This document shows, piece after piece, positions 46,842 through 56,582 of a DNA stretch of 64,000 bases (position 1 is the first letter of the stretch; each line of letters begins with the position of its first letter). The notes under the pieces are model-generated. The model searched no databases. It saw only the letters and a program-made list of their open reading frames with translations, and was not told where the DNA came from. Position numbers and translations under genes: made by a program. Origin of the DNA: Arcobacter suis CECT 7833 (GTDB lineage Bacteria; Campylobacterota; Campylobacteria; Campylobacterales; Arcobacteraceae). The DNA is taken from positions 558,001 to 622,000 of the forward strand of contig NZ_CP032100.1 in assembly GCF_003544815.1 (NCBI RefSeq). The letters run 5' to 3'.

Positions 46842-47975
46842 ATGTTAAATAAAAAATTTATAAAAAGTGGTTTAGGATTATTAAGCTTTTCAATAATTTT
46901 ATCTTCAAGTTTAAGTACAAATCTTAATGCAGCAAATGTTGAATTAAAATCAAATCATAATTATTTGGTTACAGTTACAAGACCAAATAATATAGTTTTA
47001 GTAGATTTAGAAAAAAATGAAATGATAAATGAGTGTAAAATAGATGAAGCATTTTCTCCAGGAGCAATAGTATTATCTCCAAATAATAAAGTTGCATTTG
47101 TTTTAGGTGAATATGGTGAAGAAATTGGTGGATATGAAATAGAAACTTGTAAAAAAGTATTTCATACTTCTTTAACTCAAGGAAATATTAGAGCAAAATC
47201 TTTATTTGGTTTATCAGTTAATGAAGATGGAACAAAAGTTTATGCAATTTATAATAGAACAGAAATGCTAAATGATAGATATAAAGTTTTACCTCCATAT
47301 TTTTCAGTTTACAATGTAGCTGATGGAATTGGTGCAAAACCAGTTAAAAGTTTTGAGATGCCAAGACAAACAACAGTTGTTTCAACTGGAAAAGATGGAA
47401 CAGTTTATGTGGTTGGTTCTGATTTATATAAAGTAAATCCAAATAGTGGTGATATAAAAGTTGCGAAAAAAATAGTTAAATGGGGGAAAGAGGGGTTTAG
47501 TGATTTAGATTCTGCTGCAAACTATATAATAGGTCAACAAACAGGAGATTTAACAGCTTTATATGCAACCGTAAAATACGATGACCCAAAAAATCCATCT
47601 GATGAAGAAGGAACTACATATTGGGGAATTACAAGTGTTGATTTAAATACAGGAGAAATAATTCAACAAGAAATTTCAGAATATGAAACTTTGATGTTTA
47701 CAGCAATTAGAAGTCCAAAAGATCAAAATATTTTATATGGAGTTTTAAATGATTTAACAAAATTTGATTTAAAAGAGCAAAAAGTGTTAAAAAGAGTTGT
47801 TACAGACCATACATATTATAGTGTTGTTCCATCAATGGATGGAGAAAAATTATATCTTGGTGGTTGTTTAAATGATATTTCTGTTTATGATGCAAATACA
47901 TTGGAAAAACTAGGTAATATCAAATTAACAGGCGATATGGGTTCAGCTGCTCTTCAAGTGTTTAAAACTAAATAG
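46842..47975 (+). CDS. qhpB: Quinohemoprotein amine dehydrogenase beta subunit
   Basis: A 377-residue exported beta-propeller. The signal peptide is about 1-31 (LSFSIILSSSLSTNLNAANV), and the repeats follow the pattern NYLVTVTRPNNIVLVDLEK, SPNNKVAFVLGEYGEEIGGYEIET and PSMDGEKLYLGGCLNDISVYDANTLEKLG. It holds the gamma subunit and forms part of the amine active site. AAAAAGG precedes the ATG by 7 bases. Its stop overlaps the possible GTG start of the transporter gene. Confidence 0.93.
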   Translation: MLNKKFIKSGLGLLSFSIILSSSLSTNLNAANVELKSNHNYLVTVTRPNNIVLVDLEKNEMINECKIDEAFSPGAIVLSPNNKVAFVLGEYGEEIGGYEIETCKKVFHTSLTQGNIRAKSLFGLSVNEDGTKVYAIYNRTEMLNDRYKVLPPYFSVYNVADGIGAKPVKSFEMPRQTTVVSTGKDGTVYVVGSDLYKVNPNSGDIKVAKKIVKWGKEGFSDLDSAANYIIGQQTGDLTALYATVKYDDPKNPSDEEGTTYWGITSVDLNTGEIIQQEISEYETLMFTAIRSPKDQNILYGVLNDLTKFDLKEQKVLKRVVTDHTYYSVVPSMDGEKLYLGGCLNDISVYDANTLEKLGNIKLTGDMGSAALQVFKTK

Positions 47976-49627
47976 TGATTAAAAACAATATGTTTAAAAA
48001 TACAATTTATCCTCTCTTAAAAGAAAATAAGAGAGGATTTATTATCATCTTCTTTTTTTCGATTCTTGTATCTTTAGGTGCAGTTTTACAGCCATTTATT
48101 ATGCAACATATAATCGATGATGCAATATTAGCTTCAAATTTAAATCAATTAGTTATATTAGTAACAATTTCATTTTTTTTGACAATTTTTAGTATGCTTA
48201 TTAGTAGTGTAAATGAAATATATTACACTTCAAACTCTATGAATATTTTATTTAAATTTAGAAAAATAGTATTTAATAAACTATTTTTGCATAATAAAAG
48301 TTTTATGACAAAATACCATTCTGCGGATTTGATGTCTCGGGTTCAAGGTGATATTAGTGAACTTCAAAGATTTTATACTGATACTTTATTTGCTGTATTT
48401 TCAACTATCATTAGTCTTGTATTTATCTCATTTATTATCTCTTCATATAATATAAAACTAATGATACTTATTTTGATTTTTTTACCAATAGAATTTTTTT
48501 GCCTAAAACCTCTTTATCCATACATGCATGATAGTACAAAAAATATGAGAGAAAGTACTTCGAATATTGGTAAATTTTTTATAGAGAGTTTTAGATATAT
48601 TTTAGTTCTAAAAAACCTTGGTGCAAAAGAAATAACAATTTCAAAACTTGATAATATTCAAGAAGATTATAAAAAAGTAGTAATCAAAAATAAAAAATTA
48701 AATTTACTTTTTACACAAGTTCCAACATTTATTTCATTACTTGGAAAAACAATAATTCTTTCTTATGGTGGATATTTAGCAATTAATAATGAGCTAAAAA
48801 TAGGTGAATTAATAGCATTTTTGACTTATTTTGGAATGATTTTAGCCCCCGTTCACACCATTTTAGGAGTTATGAATAATCTTCCAAAAGTAAAAGTGAG
48901 CCTAAATAGAGTTCTAGAAATATTACCAAAAGATGAAAAAATAGAGATTTTAAAAACAACGAGTTATGATATTTTTATAAAAGATTTAACTTTTTCTTAT
49001 GGAAATAACATAATATTTGAAAAATTAAATTTAGAGATAAAACAAAATTCTAAAATTGCAATTATAGGTAAAAATGGAGCAGGAAAAAGTACTTTTGGAG
49101 ATTTACTTTGTGGATTACAAAGCGCCCAAAGTGGAACAATATTATTAGGAAATGAACAACTAGGGAAAAATGACTATTCAAATTTCTCAAACTATATTGT
49201 AAAACTAGAGCAAACTCCAATTATTTTTGATGATACTCTACGAGGAAATCTACTTTTAGCAAAAATAGATGCTTCTGATGAGGAACTTATATCTGCTCTA
49301 AAATTAACAGGAATGAAATCTTGGTTTGAAAATCTAAAAGATGGGCTAAATACAAATATTTATGAATCAGGGGATAATATTTCAGGTGGGCAAAAACAAA
49401 GAATTGCACTATCAAGAATTATTTTATTAAATCCAAAAGTGATAATACTTGATGAATTTACCTCTTCAATAGATGAAAAAGATACTATTTGGTTTTATGA
49501 AAATATCACAAAACTTTTCCCAAATTCAACGATTATTGCTATTACTCATCATCTTAATATATTAAACAATTTTGAAAAAGTTTATTTATTGGAAAATCAA
49601 AATCTAAAAGAGTATCAAAATGTCTAA
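47975..49627 (+). CDS. qhpF: ABC exporter QhpF
   Basis: A 550-residue half-transporter with six membrane helices (about 20-310) and a nucleotide-binding domain: Walker A GKNGAGKST, signature ISGGQKQRIALSRI, Walker B VIILDEFTSSID and AITHHLN. In the known operon QhpF is thought to export the crosslinked QhpC to the periplasm. The start is unsettled: GTG at 47975 overlaps the qhpB stop, and an ATG lies at 47990; neither has a strong ribosome binding site. It overlaps qhpE by 8 bases. Confidence 0.9.
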   Translation: MIKNNMFKNTIYPLLKENKRGFIIIFFFSILVSLGAVLQPFIMQHIIDDAILASNLNQLVILVTISFFLTIFSMLISSVNEIYYTSNSMNILFKFRKIVFNKLFLHNKSFMTKYHSADLMSRVQGDISELQRFYTDTLFAVFSTIISLVFISFIISSYNIKLMILILIFLPIEFFCLKPLYPYMHDSTKNMRESTSNIGKFFIESFRYILVLKNLGAKEITISKLDNIQEDYKKVVIKNKKLNLLFTQVPTFISLLGKTIILSYGGYLAINNELKIGELIAFLTYFGMILAPVHTILGVMNNLPKVKVSLNRVLEILPKDEKIEILKTTSYDIFIKDLTFSYGNNIIFEKLNLEIKQNSKIAIIGKNGAGKSTFGDLLCGLQSAQSGTILLGNEQLGKNDYSNFSNYIVKLEQTPIIFDDTLRGNLLLAKIDASDEELISALKLTGMKSWFENLKDGLNTNIYESGDNISGGQKQRIALSRIILLNPKVIILDEFTSSIDEKDTIWFYENITKLFPNSTIIAITHHLNILNNFEKVYLLENQNLKEYQNV

Positions 49628-50261
49628 AGATATTTTTGTAGCTTTAATTGATAGTGGTTGCACTTTTGAAACCTATGAAAAAATTGCAATAAAAGTTGAG
49701 AATAATAAAATTCTTACAACAACTCAAAATAAAATAAAATATAAACACGGAGATGTTATTGGAAAAATAATATCTTCTAATGAGAATATAAAACTATATG
49801 ATATTCAAGTGTTTGATGAAAATCTAAGAACAACACCTTCTCATATAATAGGAGCTTTGACTTATCTTTTGGATAAAAAAGTAGATGTAATAAATATGAG
49901 TTTAGGACTTAAAACAAACTATAAAGAGATTGAAGATTTATGTAAAAAACTAAGTTCAAATGGAGTTACAATAATCTCATCTTTTCCACGGAGTGGAGCT
50001 GATTTTGTATTTCCAGCTTCTTATGATGAGGTAATTAGTGTAACTTCTGATGGAAAATGTAAAGAAAATGAAATAAGTTGTATTGATATTTCAAAATCTC
50101 TTTTTGGAGCAAATCCTTTTTCAAAGGTTGAAGCAGTTGGAGGTTCGAGTGTTGCAGTTGCAAGATTTACGAAATATTTTTGTGAGAATTTACAAGAAGG
50201 TTATAGAAAAGAAGAAATTTTATTAAAAATAAAAGAAGGTTATTTACATGAATCAAAATAA
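49620..50261 (+). CDS. qhpE: Subtilisin-like leader peptidase QhpE
   Basis: A 213-residue cytoplasmic serine protease. The catalytic triad regions are visible: VALIDSG (Asp), KHGDVIGKII (His) and GGSSVAVARF (Ser). Its small size and lack of signal or propeptide match QhpE, which removes the 28-residue QhpC leader after crosslinking. It overlaps qhpF by 8 bases and qhpG by 14. Confidence 0.92.
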   Translation: MSKDIFVALIDSGCTFETYEKIAIKVENNKILTTTQNKIKYKHGDVIGKIISSNENIKLYDIQVFDENLRTTPSHIIGALTYLLDKKVDVINMSLGLKTNYKEIEDLCKKLSSNGVTIISSFPRSGADFVFPASYDEVISVTSDGKCKENEISCIDISKSLFGANPFSKVEAVGGSSVAVARFTKYFCENLQEGYRKEEILLKIKEGYLHESK

Positions 50262-51573
50262 AACAATATTTGTTTTAGGTGCTGGAATTGCAGGGGTTAC
50301 AACAGCTATTGGACTTAAAAAATTAGGATTTAATGTAACTATATTTTATAAAAAAAGACCATTTGTTGCCTATGAAGGATTTAGTGAAAAAACTAAAGAC
50401 GGATTGATTTCACAAGCTTGTATAAATGCTTCAAAACTTTTAGATAAACAATCTCTTCGTGATTCAAATTGGGCAGGAAATACAAATAAAATTAATTATG
50501 AATATGTTGTTTGTAGAGCTGATTTAGATGAAGCTTTACTTGAAGATGCAAGGGATAATGATATAAATTGTTTTAACATAACAGTTACTGGAAAAATTGA
50601 TGTTAGTGGAAAAAAACCTAAAATTTTTTATAAAATAGATGATTCAAAAATAGAGAAAGAAGCTGATTTTATAGTTGATGCTAGAGGAAGATTTACTCCA
50701 TTTAAAGATGAATATATTTGTGGACCAAAAAGCTTTTCACTTCTTCAAGAGTTGCAAATAAATAGTTTAGTTGAAAATAGAACTTCTATTAATTCAACAC
50801 AAGATGGTTGGATTTGGCAAGCTTATGTCGGAAATAATAAAGGTTATATTCAATTTACTTGTGATGAAGAATTAGCAGTAAAAATAGATGATTTTGAACA
50901 GTTATCAGAAATTTTAGGAAAACAGAATACTGATTTTTGGAGTTTACAAAATGCAAAACCTGTTGGAAAAATAGTAAAAAGAGACTCTTTTAGTAAAATT
51001 CACAAAGAAATAATAAACGAAAAAATGATACTGATAGGAGATAGCGCTTCAAGTATTGACCCACTTTCAGGAAATGGAACTTTTCAAGCTATGAGTATGT
51101 CAAGTATTGCTCCATTTGTAATAAATACAATTTTAAATAAAAGTAAAAAAGAGCAAAAAGTAGCAATAGATTTTTATAAAAATAGAGTTGAATTCATATT
51201 TAATAAATTTTCAAAAGTTGGAAAAGAGTTTTATTCTTTAGAAAAAAGATTTGATAGTAGTTTTTGGCAAAAAAGACAACTCTGGACAACTTCTGAAGTT
51301 AAAGATTTGAAAAAATTACCAAGAATAGAAGAAAAAGCTATTGTAAACGATTCTTATGTTTTTCCATGTGATGTTGTTGTTACAAAAGACAACCCAATGG
51401 GAGTTTGGTGTTATGGGAATATTGAAATAGTAGAATTATCTAAATATTGTATTGAAAATGAATTTGAGAAATCTTTAGAATATTTTGATATTTTTTGTAA
51501 AGAAAAAGGTATTTCAATGGAATTATATAACTCTTTAAAAAGATGGTTTATATATCAAGAAATTTTGATTTGA
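50248..51573 (+). CDS. qhpG: FAD-dependent monooxygenase QhpG
   Basis: A 441-residue flavoprotein. The FAD-binding GxGxxG is in FVLGAGIAGVTTAIGLKKLG, DARG is in FIVDARGRF, and the second FAD motif is MILIGDSASSIDPLSGNGTFQAM. It matches QhpG, which hydroxylates the QhpC tryptophan on the way to tryptophylquinone. AAGG precedes the ATG. It is the last gene of the operon, followed by a strong terminator. Confidence 0.92.
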   Translation: MNQNKTIFVLGAGIAGVTTAIGLKKLGFNVTIFYKKRPFVAYEGFSEKTKDGLISQACINASKLLDKQSLRDSNWAGNTNKINYEYVVCRADLDEALLEDARDNDINCFNITVTGKIDVSGKKPKIFYKIDDSKIEKEADFIVDARGRFTPFKDEYICGPKSFSLLQELQINSLVENRTSINSTQDGWIWQAYVGNNKGYIQFTCDEELAVKIDDFEQLSEILGKQNTDFWSLQNAKPVGKIVKRDSFSKIHKEIINEKMILIGDSASSIDPLSGNGTFQAMSMSSIAPFVINTILNKSKKEQKVAIDFYKNRVEFIFNKFSKVGKEFYSLEKRFDSSFWQKRQLWTTSEVKDLKKLPRIEEKAIVNDSYVFPCDVVVTKDNPMGVWCYGNIEIVELSKYCIENEFEKSLEYFDIFCKEKGISMELYNSLKRWFIYQEILI

Positions 51574-51581
51574 TTTAAAAA

Positions 51582-51610
51582 CTCTTGTATATTTTTGAAA
51601 TATACAAGAG
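51582..51610. terminator. Bidirectional terminator between qhpG and the diguanylate cyclase gene
   Basis: Perfect 13-bp arms CTCTTGTATATTT and AAATATACAAGAG with loop TTG, nine bases after qhpG and 12 bases before the 3' end of the convergent gene. On the minus strand it is followed by GTTTTT. Confidence 0.8.
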
Positions 51611-51622
51611 AGAAAAAAGATT

Positions 51623-53479
51623 TTAATATTTATCTTTATCTGCATTTTTAAGAAGTTCTTTTGTGAACTTAACAACTTTATTTCTTCCTGTTTCTTTGGC
51701 TTCATAAAGTGATAAATCAGCGAATTTAATACATTTCCAAATTTGGTCTGTATCACTTGGGAAGAAAGCATAACCAATACTAACTGTTTTGCTAAATGAA
51801 TCATTATTAAATGTAAACACAAGTTTCTCAAACTCTTGATTAATTCTTGTTGCTAATTCTTTCGCACTTTCAGGAGTTGGATTTTTCATTATAATCAAGA
51901 ACTCTTCTCCTCCAAATCTAATAATAAATTCTTTTTCAGTGATTGCACTTTTCATTGTACTTGATAGTTTTTGAAGTATTGCATCACCTGCATCATGTCC
52001 ATAAGTGTCATTTACCATTTTAAAGTAGTCAATATCTAAGAACATAACAGCATAAGTTGTTCCTGTTGCTAGTTCATGGTGCATTTTTTTATCTATAAAT
52101 TCATCTAAATATTTTCTATTATAAAGACCTGTTAATCCATCAACTAAGTTTCTTTCTCTTAAAACATCCATTAACATCCTACTTTCTAAAATAGGTTTTG
52201 TTTCTTCAAGATATTTTTTGATAATTCCAATTTGATATTTAATATGTTTTAAACACTCTTTATCTTGGCATAAAATATGTACAGTTACACTTTTTTGCTC
52301 ATTTATTAAAAATGGGATACAAATATAATCAGTACAATTTTTACAAGTTGCAACTCTACAAATTTCAGGGAAGTTTTCAGATAAAACTACCGTATCTGTT
52401 CTCTCCGCTCTACATTGTTCTTTTACATTTCTTAAAATACCACAACAAGGTTTTGCATCTTTTGTACTAAAAATAATACTTCTTTCATCTTTTACCAAGT
52501 CATTTTCAAAGATATAAAAAGATTTAATTAATAATCTATCTTTTAATACTTGAACTAATCGGTAATAAATATCATCTTTTGTTAAATCAGTTTCTATAGT
52601 TTTTTTATAGTTATAAATTTCTGAAATATCTTCTATTATCTCTTTTGCTGTTAATAATTTATCATTATTTACATTTGACACTCTATTATGTACAAAAGCA
52701 GTTAGATTTTTTTCAATTCCAGTTAATACAGTTTCAAGTTTTTCTATAATTTCATTTAACCATAAAGAGGCTTCTTTATCTTCTTTTAAAACACCTTCTT
52801 TTGCACGTACTGAATAATCACCATCGTGAACTTGTTTTAAAACTTCTGTAATTGCATCAAATGAACTTGTATATGGTTTGATTTTTTTACTAATATAAAT
52901 TAATATGAAAATTAAGAAAAGAGAAATAATTCCAATAACATTTAACAAAATAGCAATACTTGAAATTCTATCATCTTGAATATCAAATTTTAAAGAAATA
53001 GCACCTAAAACTTCACCTTCTTTTGCATTATGACAAGATAAACAATTTGGTTTATCAATTGAAGATGCTGTGTAAGGAATTGTAATTCTTAATGAAGCAT
53101 TTTTTAAAGATTCAGTAGTTATAACCTTTTCATTACCTGTTCTTAAAACTTCTTCATCAATGGCATCTCTTGGAATTTCATTTCCTAAGCTAGATTTCCC
53201 AAATTGTTCACTCACAGTCTTTGATCTAATAATCCATAAATCACTAACTTCTTTTAGCTGAGCCATACTATCTAAGAAAACATCCCTTTGCTGCATATTT
53301 CCATTAATCATATGGGAAGTAAGAGATTTTTTAACTATATCAGCTGTTAAATAGGCTCTTTTTTTAGCACTATCATAACCTGTTTGTCTAGATCCAAGAG
53401 CAACTAAAGCTACTATTACAATTGTTAATATTGTAACCATACTAAAAATTATAATAGTGATTTTTTTGTTAGAGTTCAT
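51623..53479 (-). CDS. Diguanylate cyclase with CxxCH periplasmic sensor domain
   Basis: A 618-residue membrane protein. Helices at about 7-29 and 176-197 flank a periplasmic domain of the DUF3365/Tll0287 type with a c-type heme motif, C146LSCH150. After a HAMP-like stretch comes a Cys-rich cytoplasmic region (CCGILRNVKEQC, CRVATCKNCTDYIC, CQDKEC), then GGDEF with DGLTGLYNRKYLDEF and active loop RFGGEEFLI. The residues before the loop do not form the RxxD inhibitory site. It should make cyclic di-GMP in response to heme-linked redox or gas signals. Confidence 0.88.
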   Translation of the reverse strand: MNSNKKITIIIFSMVTILTIVIVALVALGSRQTGYDSAKKRAYLTADIVKKSLTSHMINGNMQQRDVFLDSMAQLKEVSDLWIIRSKTVSEQFGKSSLGNEIPRDAIDEEVLRTGNEKVITTESLKNASLRITIPYTASSIDKPNCLSCHNAKEGEVLGAISLKFDIQDDRISSIAILLNVIGIISLFLIFILIYISKKIKPYTSSFDAITEVLKQVHDGDYSVRAKEGVLKEDKEASLWLNEIIEKLETVLTGIEKNLTAFVHNRVSNVNNDKLLTAKEIIEDISEIYNYKKTIETDLTKDDIYYRLVQVLKDRLLIKSFYIFENDLVKDERSIIFSTKDAKPCCGILRNVKEQCRAERTDTVVLSENFPEICRVATCKNCTDYICIPFLINEQKSVTVHILCQDKECLKHIKYQIGIIKKYLEETKPILESRMLMDVLRERNLVDGLTGLYNRKYLDEFIDKKMHHELATGTTYAVMFLDIDYFKMVNDTYGHDAGDAILQKLSSTMKSAITEKEFIIRFGGEEFLIIMKNPTPESAKELATRINQEFEKLVFTFNNDSFSKTVSIGYAFFPSDTDQIWKCIKFADLSLYEAKETGRNKVVKFTKELLKNADKDKY

Positions 53480-53686
53480 AAAATTAGCCTTAATAAATCA
53501 TTTTAATTATAATAACATAAAATTATTTTTAAGTACATATTTTTTATACAATTTTGTAAAATTTTAAAATAAACTACCATATTAATACTATTTAAGTAAA
53601 AATATTTTTTTAATAAATTAGATTATATTTTTTATCATTTAATTATTTTTTAATTTTAATTATTTTTCTTGCATTTATAAGGAATA

Positions 53687-54394
53687 TTAAAGTAATTTAA
53701 ATGCCTCTTCTAAATCAAGAGTTCCTTCATAAAATGCTTTTCCTACGATTACACCAGCAATATTTCCATTTGCTTTACAGTTAATGATGTCATTTATATC
53801 TTTTACACCACCAGATGCAATTGTATCAATGCCACTTGCAAGGGCAATTGATTCTGTGAATTCTACATTAACACCACAAAGCATTCCATCTTTACTTATA
53901 TCTGTACAAATAATTGCTTGAACACCTGCATTTGCAAACTCACGTGCTAAAGTTGTAGCTTCCATAGTTGAAACTTCTGCCCAACCCTCAACCGCAACCA
54001 TTCCATTCATAGCATCAATTCCAACAGCAATTGGATATTTTGAAGCCATATCTTTTACAAATTGTGGATTTTTAACAGCAATTGAACCAAGAATTAATCT
54101 ATCAACACCAAGTTCAATATACATTTTAATAGTCTCTTCATCTCTGATTCCACCACCAAGTTCGATTTTTAGATTACAGTTTTCTCTAATTTTTTTGATT
54201 TGTTCAAGGTTTGCTGGTTTTCCCTCAAATGCACCATTTAAGTCCACAATATGAACCCATTTTGAACCTAATTCTTCAAATCTTTTTGCAACTTGCCAAG
54301 GCTCATCTGAATAGATTTTTGCACTATCCATCAATCCTTTACTTAGTCTTACAGCTTTTCCGTCTTTTAAATCAATCGCTGGTAAAATATCCAT
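53687..54394 (-). CDS. hisA: ProFAR isomerase HisA
   Basis: A 235-residue TIM barrel. [49 protein letters not shown] and [13 protein letters not shown] are the phosphate-binding and catalytic motifs (Asp8 region and Asp127 region). It catalyses the fourth step of histidine synthesis. It is last in a minus-strand run hisH - epimerase - hisA, 13 bases after the epimerase gene. hisF is not nearby. Confidence 0.96.
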   Translation of the reverse strand: MDILPAIDLKDGKAVRLSKGLMDSAKIYSDEPWQVAKRFEELGSKWVHIVDLNGAFEGKPANLEQIKKIRENCNLKIELGGGIRDEETIKMYIELGVDRLILGSIAVKNPQFVKDMASKYPIAVGIDAMNGMVAVEGWAEVSTMEATTLAREFANAGVQAIICTDISKDGMLCGVNVEFTESIALASGIDTIASGGVKDINDIINCKANGNIAGVIVGKAFYEGTLDLEEAFKLL

Positions 54395-54407
54395 ATATTA
54401 ATCCTCG

Positions 54408-55259
54408 TTATTTACATAAATTTTCAATTGTTTCTTCAATAGTTTTAAATTTAAATTCAAAACCTAAATCTAATAATTTTTTTGGAATTGCACTTTGTCC
54501 ATCGGTTAAAACCCGTGCTCCCTCACTAAAAATAAGATTTAAAACAAATTCTGGAACTGGAAGTATAGTAGGTCTTTTTAGTGTTTTTCCTAAAGCAAGA
54601 GTTAAACCTTGGTTTGTTGTGGGAACTGGTGCTGTAAGATTAAATGTTTCTTCAAATTCATTTTCAATTACAAATTTATAAGCATTCATTAAATCATCTA
54701 TATGAATATATGAAAATGCTTGTTTCCCACTTCCAATAACTCCGCCAAGTCCTAGTTTAAATGGTGTAATCATTTTTTGTAAAGCTCCACCATCTTTTCC
54801 CATAACAATTCCAAATCTAAAAATAGATACTTTTGTAGTTTCATTTTTTGCTTTTAAAGCCTCTTTTTCCCAATTTTGACAAAGAGTTGAAAGAAAATCA
54901 TTTGAAAAAGAGCCATTTTCACTGTAAGTTGATTTATTGTCATAAATCCCAACAGCAGAAGTTGAAATAAGAAGTTTTGGTTTATTTTGAACACTATTTA
55001 TAGCATTTACAATTTTTGATGTTGTTTCTATTCGACTTGAATATAGAAGTTTTTTATAAGATTCACTCCATCTATTTATGATATTTGCACCAGCTAAATT
55101 AATTACAATATCTGTTTGATTTAAAGTCTCTTCTAGTTTTTTATTATTATTTAAAATATCTCTTGAAATAGGAATAATTTTATATCCTAATCCAGAAAAA
55201 TATTTTGTTAAACTTGTTCCTACAAAACCACTAGCACCTGTAATTGCAATAGTTTTCAT
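54408..55259 (-). CDS. TIGR01777-type NAD(P)-dependent epimerase
   Basis: A 283-residue extended SDR protein. The nucleotide-binding TGASGFVGTSLTKYF opens the protein, followed by DIVINLAGANI, RWSESYKKLLYSSRI, STSAVGIYD and FRFGIVMGKDGGALQKM. The C-terminal part is FNLTAPVPTTNQ...LPVPEFVLNLIFSEGARVLTDGQSAIPKKL. This family is widespread, but its substrate is unknown. Its place between hisH and hisA is probably only a shared transcript. Confidence 0.88.
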   Translation of the reverse strand: MKTIAITGASGFVGTSLTKYFSGLGYKIIPISRDILNNNKKLEETLNQTDIVINLAGANIINRWSESYKKLLYSSRIETTSKIVNAINSVQNKPKLLISTSAVGIYDNKSTYSENGSFSNDFLSTLCQNWEKEALKAKNETTKVSIFRFGIVMGKDGGALQKMITPFKLGLGGVIGSGKQAFSYIHIDDLMNAYKFVIENEFEETFNLTAPVPTTNQGLTLALGKTLKRPTILPVPEFVLNLIFSEGARVLTDGQSAIPKKLLDLGFEFKFKTIEETIENLCK

Positions 55260-55268
55260 AAATATCCT

Positions 55269-55877
55269 TTATTTAATATTAACAAAGTTCTTTAAAATTC
55301 TAAGTCCATTATCATGAGATTTTTCAGGATGAGGCTGAAATCCATAAATATTATCTTTATTTACAGCACTTGCGAATTCATAACCATAAGTTGTTTTTCC
55401 TATGATATTTTTTTCACTTGTTACTGCATGAAAAGAGTGTACAAAATATAAATATGGATTATGTAATCCCTCAAACAAAGGATGTTCTTTATTTACAATT
55501 GTATTCCATCCCATGTGAGGAATTTTGAAATCCTCATGCATTTTTGACTTGTCAAATTTAACAACTTTTCCATCAATTAAACCTAATCCGTCTGTATGTC
55601 CAAACTCTGTTGAGCTTTCAAATAAAAGTTGCATTCCAAGACAAATACCTATCATTGGTTTTCCACTTTTTGCGTACTCGTAAACAGCTTCTCTCATACC
55701 TGTTTGGATTAGATGCTCCATCGCATCTTTATATGCACCAACACCTGGCAATATTACTCTATTAAAATTTTTCAAATCATTTGGGTCTTTTACAATTGTT
55801 GCTTTTGCATCTATCAAAAGACAAGCGTTATAAACACTTGCTAAATTCCCCATGTTATAATCAATAATTCCAATCAC
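55269..55877 (-). CDS. hisH: Imidazole glycerol phosphate synthase glutaminase subunit HisH
   Basis: A 202-residue class I glutamine amidotransferase. IIDYNMGNLASVYNA opens it, the nucleophile elbow is GICLGMQLLFESS (Cys), and the catalytic His/Glu are in YGFQPHPEKS. With HisF it supplies ammonia for imidazole ring closure. It is the first gene of the hisH - epimerase - hisA run. Confidence 0.96.
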   Translation of the reverse strand: MIGIIDYNMGNLASVYNACLLIDAKATIVKDPNDLKNFNRVILPGVGAYKDAMEHLIQTGMREAVYEYAKSGKPMIGICLGMQLLFESSTEFGHTDGLGLIDGKVVKFDKSKMHEDFKIPHMGWNTIVNKEHPLFEGLHNPYLYFVHSFHAVTSEKNIIGKTTYGYEFASAVNKDNIYGFQPHPEKSHDNGLRILKNFVNIK

Positions 55878-55908
55878 TTTTCAACCCTTTTGTAAAAAAT
55901 AAATTATA

Positions 55909-56481
55909 CTAAAGTTTTGCATCAGCAAGGGTTAAAGAAAAGAGAACTTCATTATTTTTCTTTTCAAGAGCTTTTTTTGCTTGTTTAATTGTAGCACCAG
56001 TTGTGATTAAATCATCACATAAAATTGTCATTTGATTGCTTATATTTGTAAGCTTAAATTTTCGAGGATTTTTTTGCCTAAATTCCAAATCTTTTCCTGC
56101 ATATTTGACAATATTTGTAGCTTTTAGGCAGTTGTATTTTGGAGTTATAAATTGTGATTTTAGATGACGAGCAAGAATTGCCGTATGGGAAAAATCATGT
56201 CTTGTATGGTCATCAATTGGAATGGCAAAAACCTCTTTTTCAAAAACAAAGTTTTGAGCAAATTTTGCAAAAGAGAGTTTTGCTAATAGATTAAAAACTC
56301 TGTCTCCATGAAAATAGTATTTTGAAGAGATTAAATCTTCTAGTTCTGAAAGAGTATAAAAAGAGTAATTAAAAAATCCATCTTCTATCTCTCTTTTGTG
56401 GAAAGAAGGGATTAAAAGATTTGTTTGGCAATCTTTGCAGATAATTTGGAATGATAGGTTTTTACAGGTTATGCATAACAT
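55909..56481 (-). CDS. ComF-family phosphoribosyltransferase-like protein
   Basis: A 190-residue protein. I chose the ATG at 56481, which gives MLCITCKNLSFQIICKDC and the N-terminal Cys pairs typical of ComF; a longer frame adds a Lys-rich stretch from the repeat-rich spacer. The C-terminal PRPP-type motif is MTILCDDLITTGATIKQAKKAL. Homologues take part in DNA uptake. No other competence gene is in the window. Confidence 0.85.
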   Translation of the reverse strand: MLCITCKNLSFQIICKDCQTNLLIPSFHKREIEDGFFNYSFYTLSELEDLISSKYYFHGDRVFNLLAKLSFAKFAQNFVFEKEVFAIPIDDHTRHDFSHTAILARHLKSQFITPKYNCLKATNIVKYAGKDLEFRQKNPRKFKLTNISNQMTILCDDLITTGATIKQAKKALEKKNNEVLFSLTLADAKL

Positions 56482-56530
56482 GAAATAAATAATATCATAA
56501 ATTATGTATATTCTTTGCTTGTCGAGCTTT

Positions 56531-56559
56531 TTTCTTTTCTTTTTAGTAAAGAAAAGAAA
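56531..56559. repeat. 12-bp inverted repeat upstream of comF
   Basis: Perfect arms TTTCTTTTCTTT and AAAGAAAAGAAA with a 5-base loop, purine/pyrimidine biased. It forms the left part of the non-coding stretch 56482-56790. Confidence 0.6.
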
Positions 56560-56582
56560 CAAAAGAAAAGCGTTCGCAGGGA

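Noticed and set aside
53480-53686. Possible small gene or RNA in the 207-base spacer before the diguanylate cyclase
   Set aside because: Only very AT-rich sequence; no ORF with a ribosome binding site, no stable hairpin and no clear promoter beyond chance.
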